NCBI GenBank assembly: GCA_034430175.1
Contig: DAOUFI010000015.1
Location: forward strand, 65,475 to 129,474
Direction of reading: 5' to 3'
DNA length: 64,000 bases
DNA from: UBA6107 sp034430175
Lineage (GTDB): Bacteria; Chloroflexota; Anaerolineae; Anaerolineales; Anaerolineaceae
Positions 58,763 to 64,000 of the stretch are shown in pieces. The notes beneath the pieces are model-generated. The model ran no database searches. It was given only the letters and a program-made list of their open reading frames with translations, and was not told the origin of the DNA. The first letter of the stretch is position 1. Every line of letters starts with the position of its first letter. A program made the translations under genes and the position numbers.

Positions 58763-59791
58763 ATGTTCAATTCTCCACACCGTCGTTTTAACCCTTTGAC
58801 CCGTGAATGGGTGCTCGTTTCTCCACAACGTACTGCCCGCCCGTGGTTGGGGCAAGTGGAAAAACCGGGCGTTCCTGAGATTCCGCCTTACGATCCCACT
58901 TGTCCGCTTTGCCCTGGGAATGAACGCGCCACGGGATCGGTGAATGATAAATATACTGGTACATATGTTTTTACCAATGATTTCCCCGCGCTAATGCCAG
59001 ACACGGCAGGTTCCCCCACTGAAAGCATGGACGAGTTGATGAAAGCGGAGCCTGAAGCGGGTACCTGTCGGGTGATCTGTTTTTCTCCCCGCCACGATCT
59101 GACATTCCCCGACCTTACACTCGCCGAAGCCACAAATGTGGTGCAGACCTGGACTGAGCAAACCCGCGAGCTTGGCAATATGGCTCAAATCCAATACGTT
59201 CAAGTTTTCGAGAATAAAGGCGCCATGATGGGTTGCTCGAACCCCCACCCTCATAGCCAGGTGTGGGCTACCGCGCATATCCCCAACGAACCAGCCAAAG
59301 AACTGTCCAGCCAGCAGGAATATTACAGCGATCACCATGCTCCACTGCTCCTGGATTATCTGGCGCAAGAGCAAAAATCGCGAGAGAGAATTATCACCGC
59401 GAATGCCTCATTTACCGCGCTGGTACCTTTTTGGGCCATCTGGCCATTTGAAGTGATGGTCATTGCCAATCAACCCGTGGACAGTCTGACCGAACTCTCC
59501 GCCGCCCAATCAACCGATCTAGCCGGTATTTTCCACGATGTGACCCGCCGCTACGATGGTTTGTTTGGCGTTTCCTTCCCCTACTCGATGGGATTCCACC
59601 AGGCTCCATTTGATGGGCAGGATCACCCCGAATGGATCTTGCACGCGCACTTTTATCCGCCCTTATTACGCTCCGCGACCATTCGTAAATTCATGGTAGG
59701 TTACGAATTGATGGCCATGCCCCAGCGCGACCTCACCCCTGAATCGGCCGCGGATCGAATTCGATCCATTCAGATCGAGGAGGTTAAATGA
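58763..59791 (+). CDS. galT: Galactose-1-phosphate uridylyltransferase
   Basis: 342 residues. It swaps UMP between UDP-glucose and galactose-1-phosphate in the Leloir pathway. Marks: RRFNPLTREWVLVSPQRTARPWLGQ, zinc ligand pair CPLCPGN, ENKGAMMGCSNPHPHSQVWA with the active-site H162-P-H164, and GFHQAPFDG. The usual length is about 340. There is no GalK or GalE in the window. TATAAT is at 58728-58733. The ATG at 58763 has weak ribosome binding (AGCAGG). It overlaps the next gene by four bases. Confidence 0.92.
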   Translation: MFNSPHRRFNPLTREWVLVSPQRTARPWLGQVEKPGVPEIPPYDPTCPLCPGNERATGSVNDKYTGTYVFTNDFPALMPDTAGSPTESMDELMKAEPEAGTCRVICFSPRHDLTFPDLTLAEATNVVQTWTEQTRELGNMAQIQYVQVFENKGAMMGCSNPHPHSQVWATAHIPNEPAKELSSQQEYYSDHHAPLLLDYLAQEQKSRERIITANASFTALVPFWAIWPFEVMVIANQPVDSLTELSAAQSTDLAGIFHDVTRRYDGLFGVSFPYSMGFHQAPFDGQDHPEWILHAHFYPPLLRSATIRKFMVGYELMAMPQRDLTPESAADRIRSIQIEEVK

Positions 59792-60744
59792 GCGAACTTC
59801 TGCGACGTTTTCCACCCATTGAGCCGTTCGCTGTTCATCAATTAAAGGTCTCTGACCTACACACCCTGTATGTGGAAGAAGTAGGCAATCCAAAGGGAAT
59901 TCCGGTCATTTTTCTCCACGGGGGTCCGGGTGTGGGTACACTGCCGCCATACCGCCAATTTTTTGATCCTCAGGAGTTCCATGTCATCCTTTTCTCACAG
60001 CGCGGATGTCCTCCCAGTTCGCCACTCGGTGAAATCCGCGAGAACGACACCTGGCGGCTCGTGGAAGACATCGAAGCCTTACGTGAAAAATTTGAAATCT
60101 CCCGCTGGATCGTCTTCGGTGGGTCGTGGGGCAGTACCCTGGCTTTGGCTTATGCACTCGAGCATCCCGATCGCACCGCGGCACTGGTCCTGCGCGGCAT
60201 CTTTCTAGGGCGTCAACGTGAATTGGATTGGATTTATAAGGAAGGCGGTGTCTCACGCATTTTTCCGGAAGCCTGGCAAAAATTCAACGATTTCATCCCA
60301 GTGGCGGAACAATCTGATCTGGTGGCTGCCTACCACAAAAGGATATTTGATCCCAATCCATCGGTGCATCTGCCAGCTGCCTGGTCCTGGGTAACTCTGG
60401 AAGATAGCATTGGCACCCTTCTCCCGTCCGAGCCGACGCCTTTCACCGATGAGACCGCCCTTTCCATGGCCAGGATCGAATGCCATTACATGATCAATCA
60501 CCTCTTCTTCAAAGAAGATGATTATTTGTTGAAAAAAGCTCACGAACTAAAAGGAATCCCCTGCGATATCGTCCAGGGACGCTACGACATGATCTGCCCG
60601 GCAGAAAGCGCCATCGCGCTGGCCAATGAAATGCCTCAGGTTAGACTGCATTTGGTGGCTGATGCCGGACACGCCAGCGGTGAACCTGGCAATACCAGCG
60701 CGCTGATCGCTGCCATGCAGGACCTGAAAACCAAGTTCGCATGA
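59788..60744 (+). CDS. Proline iminopeptidase-like alpha/beta hydrolase
   Basis: 318 residues. The alpha/beta-hydrolase core is complete: the oxyanion motif FLHGGPGVG, the nucleophile elbow FGGSWGSTLALAYA, and the C-terminal catalytic Asp in GRYDMICP and His in ADAGHASGEPG. The FSQRGCPPSSP segment corresponds to the DQRGCGRS motif of proline iminopeptidase family S33, with a changed Asp to Ser. Family S33 enzymes remove N-terminal proline; a different hydrolase substrate remains possible. It starts within the galT stop (ATGA), so translation is coupled. Confidence 0.85.
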   Translation: MSELLRRFPPIEPFAVHQLKVSDLHTLYVEEVGNPKGIPVIFLHGGPGVGTLPPYRQFFDPQEFHVILFSQRGCPPSSPLGEIRENDTWRLVEDIEALREKFEISRWIVFGGSWGSTLALAYALEHPDRTAALVLRGIFLGRQRELDWIYKEGGVSRIFPEAWQKFNDFIPVAEQSDLVAAYHKRIFDPNPSVHLPAAWSWVTLEDSIGTLLPSEPTPFTDETALSMARIECHYMINHLFFKEDDYLLKKAHELKGIPCDIVQGRYDMICPAESAIALANEMPQVRLHLVADAGHASGEPGNTSALIAAMQDLKTKFA

Positions 60745-60755
60745 GGAGCCTCCCA

Positions 60756-61439
60756 GTGCCCGATCACAAAGCCATTTACAACCAGGAAGCCGATAATTAC
60801 GAACGGTTGGTCAGTCAGGAAGACTATCAAGGGAATATCCTAAAAGCCATCCAGGAAGTTGTTCATCTGAAAGGTTTGGATGTTCTCGAAATGGGCGCCG
60901 GTACCGGACGGCTAACCTGTTTGCTCGCGCCGCTGGTGAAGTCGATCACCGCGTACGACTCGGCAACCGCCATGATCGAGGTGGCTCGTGAACGCCTATC
61001 TTCTATGGGATTGAGGAACTGGAAGATCGGAGTTGCCGATCACCGCAACCTCCCCGCGGCCGACGCCTGTGCCGATCTTGCCATTTCTGGTTGGAGTATT
61101 TGCTATCTGGTCGATTGGAACCAGCAAGACTGGAAAACGGAACTGAGCAAAGGGTTGGCGGAAATGGCCAGGGTGGTCAGATCTGATGGAACAATGATCA
61201 TCATTGAAACCCAAGGTACCGGATTTGAAACTCCTCACCCCCCCGAACACTTGCTTGAGTACTTCAAATACCTTGAGGAAGATGGCTGGAACAAGACCTG
61301 GTTCCGCACGGATTACAAATTCAAAGACAAAACCGAAGCCAGAGAACTCACGGCCTTTTTCTTCGGTCAGGAACTGGCAGACCGGTTTGACAGTGAGTAT
61401 CTGCCCGAATGCACCGGTTTGTGGTGGAAAATGAAATAA
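60756..61439 (+). CDS. SAM-dependent methyltransferase
   Basis: 227 residues from GTG 60756, which has AGGAG seven bases before; an ATG at 60741 overlaps the previous stop and would add five residues. The class I methyltransferase motifs are visible: VLEMGAGTGRLTCLLAP (SAM loop), AYDSATAMIEVARERL, ADACADLAISGWSICYLVDW, and RVVRSDGTMIIIETQG. The acceptor is unknown. The family resembles Methyltransf_11/25. It is the third gene of the galT operon and ends at a terminator. Confidence 0.82.
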   Translation: MPDHKAIYNQEADNYERLVSQEDYQGNILKAIQEVVHLKGLDVLEMGAGTGRLTCLLAPLVKSITAYDSATAMIEVARERLSSMGLRNWKIGVADHRNLPAADACADLAISGWSICYLVDWNQQDWKTELSKGLAEMARVVRSDGTMIIIETQGTGFETPHPPEHLLEYFKYLEEDGWNKTWFRTDYKFKDKTEARELTAFFFGQELADRFDSEYLPECTGLWWKMK

Positions 61440-61440
61440 A

Positions 61441-61465
61441 AAGACACCCATTTTATGGGTGTCTT
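61441..61465. terminator. Terminator between the methyltransferase gene and infA
   Basis: A 10-bp stem (61441-61450 with 61456-61465), loop TTTTA, and A+T-rich flanks on both sides. It lies two bases after the plus-strand gene and 11 bases after infA on the minus strand. Confidence 0.85.
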
Positions 61466-61475
61466 AATTTTCTGA

Positions 61476-61730
61476 TTACTGCTCTTCGCCAACGGTACCG
61501 CTTTCGAATTTCTTCTGGCGGTAAACGATGCGTCCGCGGGTTAAATCGTACGGGCTCATTTCCACCTTGACGTGATCTCCCAGGAGAATACGAATATAAT
61601 ACTTGCGCATTCGCCCGGCCAGGTAGGCTAACACCTCATGGCCATTCTCCAGGCGGACCCTGAACTGGGTGCCCGGTAAGGCTTCGACGATCACGCCTTC
61701 CATCTGTATCTTATCCTCTTCCTTGGCCAT
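61476..61730 (-). CDS. infA: Translation initiation factor IF-1
   Basis: 84 residues. OB-fold protein that binds the 30S A site during initiation. Typical: EGVIVEALPGTQFRVRLENGHEVLAYLAGRMRKYYIRILLGDHVKVEMSPYDLTRGRIVYR. The C-terminal tail is about ten residues longer than E. coli IF-1. It lies 34 bases after rpsU on the minus strand, upstream of the galT operon, and both are probably highly expressed. AGGAGG lies seven bases before the ATG. Confidence 0.95.
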   Translation of the reverse strand: MAKEEDKIQMEGVIVEALPGTQFRVRLENGHEVLAYLAGRMRKYYIRILLGDHVKVEMSPYDLTRGRIVYRQKKFESGTVGEEQ

Positions 61731-61764
61731 AGATCCTCCTGTACGTTACTGCAACCGTTGAAAA

Positions 61765-61965
61765 CTATTCACCAACCTTGGTGAATTGACGGCGTTTGAT
61801 TCGGCGGATGGCTTTCTTCTTCTCCACACGGCGCATTTCGCTTTTGGAGATGAACCAGCGTTTCCGTCTAAGTGTGCTCAACACACCACTCTTGACGACC
61901 TTTTTGCGGAAACGTTTCATCAGTGAATCTGATGATTCGTTTGGGCGTAAGACAACTACTGGCAT
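61765..61965 (-). CDS. rpsU: 30S ribosomal protein S21
   Basis: 66 residues from the ATG at 61965; AGGTGA stands eight bases upstream. A TTG at 61983 is in frame but lies in that ribosome site. S21 is basic: MPVVVLRPNESSDSLMKRFRKKVVKSG, RRKRWFISKSEMRRVEKKKAIRRI. It pairs with the 16S rRNA anti-Shine-Dalgarno region and promotes initiation. The neighbouring infA is also a translation gene, so the pair is a small translation operon with a long leader. Confidence 0.93.
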   Translation of the reverse strand: MPVVVLRPNESSDSLMKRFRKKVVKSGVLSTLRRKRWFISKSEMRRVEKKKAIRRIKRRQFTKVGE

Positions 61966-61996
61966 TTGTATTCTCACCTCCAATCCTGCATGGAAT

Positions 61997-62027
61997 AAAA
62001 AAACTGCGGCCTTCTCTGCGCGCAGTT
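61997..62027 (-). terminator. Intrinsic terminator or attenuator ahead of rpsU
   Basis: A 7-bp stem (62002-62008 with 62021-62027) followed on the minus strand by seven T. It stands 30 bases before the rpsU start, downstream of a TATAAT (62128-62133). It is either the end of a transcript from upstream or an attenuator in the rpsU leader. Confidence 0.6.
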
Positions 62028-62150
62028 ATAGTTTAACCGAACTCGAGTGTGGAGCGATACAGAATATCCGCTAATCACCTCTCCAAGGAATCAAACCATT
62101 CCAAACTGGCACAGAAAGAACATTGATATTATACCGCGATTCTTAAAAAT

Positions 62151-62807
62151 TTATTGATGAATTTTAGATGAGAAGAAGCTCTGCTTGTTGATACGTATGA
62201 TCCCAAGATAATTTGAAAATCGATGGTACTCTAGTCGAATACCAGCCTCTTTGAATTTGATATCGTCTTTATCAATTTCCCAGTAATACTCCACTTCCCA
62301 ATCGTCTTTATACTCATCGCTGACCGTTTCTCTATGTCGCCGATTGGTAAACATGATATCAGCGATGAGGATCTCTCCGTTCGGCATCAAGTGCATCAAT
62401 AAACCATTTATGATTCGAATTTTCTCATCCACAGGAAAGTGATGCAACAGGTAAACCATTGTGATTACATCATATTTCCTCATTAATTTTGAGGATAAGG
62501 GCTCTCTCACATCGTGTAAGAAAAACTTGGCCTTTGGAACCTTCCTCCTGGCTATTTCGAGCATGGCAGGTGAAAAATCTGTTCCAATAACCTCACAGCC
62601 TTGATCAACTAGTTTTTCAGTCAAATTGCCGGTTCCTGTCCCAAGGTCAAGCACTTTTATCCCCTTGCGTGGATTGACAAATTCGACAACTAGTTCCAAC
62701 AAGTCATTATATCTTTCAAACGGGAACCCATGACACCCATAGACTGATTCGTCATATCCCGGCGCCCATTGATCAAATTCTGATGGTGGAAAATCAATCA
62801 CACCCAT
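62151..62807 (-). CDS. YrrT-like SAM-dependent methyltransferase
   Basis: 218 residues from ATG 62807 (an ATG at 62813 is in frame). Class I SAM motifs: WAPGYDESVYG, KVLDLGTGTGNLTEKLV, EVIGTDFSPAMLEIARRK, the HDVRE acidic region, VITMVYLLHHFPVDEK, and GEILIADIMFTNRRH. The overall arrangement resembles YrrT of Bacillus, a putative methyltransferase linked to methionine salvage; the acceptor is unknown. It follows the hypothetical protein gene at 62823 by about 15 bases on the minus strand. The 185 bases between it and rpsU hold the leader described above. Confidence 0.83.
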   Translation of the reverse strand: MGVIDFPPSEFDQWAPGYDESVYGCHGFPFERYNDLLELVVEFVNPRKGIKVLDLGTGTGNLTEKLVDQGCEVIGTDFSPAMLEIARRKVPKAKFFLHDVREPLSSKLMRKYDVITMVYLLHHFPVDEKIRIINGLLMHLMPNGEILIADIMFTNRRHRETVSDEYKDDWEVEYYWEIDKDDIKFKEAGIRLEYHRFSNYLGIIRINKQSFFSSKIHQ

Positions 62808-62822
62808 AATCATAAGGGAAGA

Positions 62823-63302
62823 CTAGATCTCCCTCAATACCTCCTCTTTGCGATTCCTATAATCATTTTCGGTGATCAATCCTTTCGCTTGCAGATCTGC
62901 CAGTCCATCAAGCAGTGACTCCACCCAACCTTTCTCACTACCAGGTTCCGAGAAGTTGATCTTGACCAATTGAATTTGTTCCGGTCTGATCGGATCATAC
63001 TTGATATCCACCCGGCAGCCGGGACAGATCAAAGCTGCGTTCAACCTGGAGACAATTGTCTTCAACACGGCGTTACACGAGACTCTTTCGTTCCGTTTGA
63101 ATTGGAGCTGTAATTTCACCTGGGGATTCTCATTGATCGATAAACCAATATCGCTGACACCAACAACCTTACCGCGCGCCTCGATGTCGTTTTTGATCTC
63201 CACCTGATTCATCTTGCGGTATAGACCGATCATCACTACCTTTTCAACGATCAATGAAAACAGGATTCCCGTAGCACTGACGAGCGTACCCTCATCCACC
63301 AT
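62823..63302 (-). CDS. Hypothetical protein with possible membrane segment and SHOCT-like tail
   Basis: 159 residues, not a family I know. The N-terminus (GTLVSATGILFSLIVEKVVMIGLY) is hydrophobic and may cross or touch the membrane once. The middle has RGKVVGVSDIGLSINENPQVKLQLQF and IKYDPIRPEQIQLVKINF, which look like a small beta-barrel (OB- or DUF3592-like). The end ESLLDGLADLQAKGLITENDYRNRKEEVL is a SHOCT-like helical pair. TATAAT is found at 63451-63456 on the minus strand. It shares an operon with the methyltransferase gene. Confidence 0.65.
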   Translation of the reverse strand: MVDEGTLVSATGILFSLIVEKVVMIGLYRKMNQVEIKNDIEARGKVVGVSDIGLSINENPQVKLQLQFKRNERVSCNAVLKTIVSRLNAALICPGCRVDIKYDPIRPEQIQLVKINFSEPGSEKGWVESLLDGLADLQAKGLITENDYRNRKEEVLREI

Positions 63303-63530
63303 CTGTTAAATGCTTCTTCCAATCAAATCGCTTTAAACAGAAGAATATTATATAGATGCTGACTGCGATACTAAGGACAAATACCAATCCAAAAAAGGTT
63401 AAATTTCTCTGGGTCTTTTCCTTCGTAACAAATTATTTTTTTCTAGAATCATTATAGAGTATTCTCCAGATTGTTTCATCAGCGAATAAATACGGAGATC
63501 CAAAGCCATCGGATTAATTAAAAACGAAAA
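63303..63530. other. A+T-rich gap between rRNA operon end and hypothetical gene
   Basis: About 230 bases, rich in A and T, with no open frame of note. The only recognisable element is a TATAAT (63451-63456, minus strand), likely for the gene ending at 62823. I see no tRNA. Confidence 0.5.
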
Positions 63531-63531
63531 A

Positions 63532-63552
63532 GCCGCGTTGAAAACAAGCGGC
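63532..63552 (-). terminator. rRNA operon terminator
   Basis: A 5-bp GCCGC/GCGGC stem (63532-63536 with 63548-63552) with an inner TTG/CAA pair, followed on the minus strand by TTTTTCGTTTTT, 25 bases beyond the 5S gene. Confidence 0.75.
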
Positions 63553-63576
63553 ATAATTAATTAAAAGAAAAAAGTC

Positions 63577-63693
63577 CCTTGGCAATGACCTACTCTCCCA
63601 GGAGGTCGCCCTCCAAGTACCATCGGCGCTGACAGCCTTAACGACCGGGTTCGAGATGTAACCGGGTGTACCACTGTCGCTCAAATCACCAAG
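63577..63693 (-). rRNA. rrf: 5S ribosomal RNA
   Basis: On the minus strand, a 117-base sequence starts with CTTGGTGATTTGAGCG and ends with GGTCATTGCCAAGG. It holds the 5S marks: ends that pair (CTTGG with CCAAGG), the loop CCCGGTTACATCTCGAACC and GGGAGAGTAGG. The ends are set by the pairing and may be off by a few bases. It follows 23S on the same strand. Confidence 0.93.
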
Positions 63694-63776
63694 AGACTTA
63701 ATTCACTTATTAAGTTTACCAACGAATAGTATGTAGTCCTCACAAAGAGTGCCGAGTTCCCCGCACCATATGAAGA
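63694..63776 (-). other. 23S-5S internal spacer
   Basis: About 83 bases between the two rRNA genes. No tRNA is seen. It presumably holds processing sites. Confidence 0.6.
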
Positions 63777-64000
63777 AGCCCTCGATCATTAGTACGGATT
63801 AGCTAAACGCATTACTACGCTTACACACTCCGCCTATCAAGCAGATAGTCTATCTGCGATCTTACTCCCTTACGGGAAAACAGGGATCTAATCTTGTGGC
63901 AAGTTTCCCACTTAGATGCATTCAGCGGTTATCTCTGCCTGACTTAGCTACCCAGCAATGCCGTTGGCACGACAACTGGAACACCAGCGGTCAGTCCACC
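63777..64000 (-). rRNA. rrl: 23S ribosomal RNA, 3' end (partial)
   Basis: On the minus strand, the last part of the 23S gene is present. It contains CCGCTGAATGCATCTAAG, GGGAAACTTGCC, GATTAGATC and the very end GTACTAATGATCGAGGGC. The gene continues beyond the window edge at 64000. The 3' end near 63777 is estimated. About 80 bases separate it from 5S. Confidence 0.95.

Noticed and set aside
62028..62127. tRNA or Ser-tRNA-like sequence upstream of rpsU
   Set aside because: A GGAGAGGTG start and GAGTTCGG string occur, but no cloverleaf with a paired acceptor and T arm can be drawn.
1..64000. Insertion sequences, prophage, CRISPR arrays, integrases
   Set aside because: No transposase, integrase, phage structural gene, or regular spaced direct repeats were seen on either strand.

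Overview
The window looks like chromosome from a Chloroflexota bacterium of the Anaerolineae type. This is an inference. It rests on the mix of genes (polyprenol-phosphate mannosyltransferase, CdaA/CdaR, GatCAB, HD-GYP, sortase, roadblock protein, DUF2089 regulator), on several secreted proteins with long Thr-Pro linkers or an NBR1-type Ig domain, and on the absence of any recognisable outer-membrane biogenesis gene. Base composition appears even. I see no insertion sequence, prophage, CRISPR array or tRNA gene. Most of the window is ordinary housekeeping and envelope sequence, densely packed on both strands.

Layout. Positions 1-4218 hold a TPR protein (cut by the window edge) and a very divergent class A PBP-like protein whose catalytic motifs are lost. 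At 4277-6587 a YdjC-type deacetylase is followed by a GPH sugar symporter. At 6624-9625 are a DoxX protein, a YabE/G5/3D wall protein and ksgA. At 9646-12666 are a dolichol-phosphate-mannose-synthase-like enzyme, a roadblock protein, an EamA transporter and small proteins including two PspC proteins. At 12710-16141 is a MacAB-like efflux operon with a palindromic operator over its promoter. At 16327-21499 are a predicted zinc protease, an FmdB-type zinc ribbon, gmk, a rhomboid protease and a nicotinamidase/nicotinate phosphoribosyltransferase pair. At 21519-28811 are an L,D-transpeptidase, a GNAT enzyme, a cysteine-cluster protein, a phosphoglycerate-dehydrogenase-like enzyme, an M32 carboxypeptidase, a lipoprotein and an MFS exporter.

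At 28889-35427 are a DUF2089 regulator cassette, an HD-GYP enzyme, two cation diffusion facilitators (the first behind a long folded leader RNA) and a NagD-like phosphatase. At 35524-37786 are a sortase, a small membrane protein and a class V aminotransferase. At 37992-41411 is gatCAB. At 41455-47466 is a run of secreted or membrane-anchored proteins of unknown role around a second EamA transporter. At 47607-52836 are DegV, a GH1 beta-glucosidase, an alpha-glucan phosphorylase and a UPF0316 membrane protein. At 52877-58611 are lepB, der, cdaR, cdaA and a coaE fused to a GNAT-like domain. At 58763-61439 a coupled operon holds galT, a proline-iminopeptidase-like hydrolase and a methyltransferase. 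At 61476-64000, all on the minus strand, are infA, rpsU, a methyltransferase, a hypothetical protein, 5S rRNA and the 3' end of 23S rRNA.

How it works together. The recurring themes are wall and surface maintenance (PBP-like protein, YabE, L,D-transpeptidase, sortase, c-di-AMP synthesis by CdaA under CdaR), use of sugars (deacetylase plus symporter, GH1, glycogen phosphorylase, GalT), cofactor salvage (NAD, CoA) and metal export. The observations most worth a second look are the apparent PBP pseudo-enzyme, the structured leader of the first metal exporter, the CoaE-GNAT fusion, the operator of the efflux operon, a set of probably leaderless mRNAs, and the cluster of repeat-containing surface proteins.
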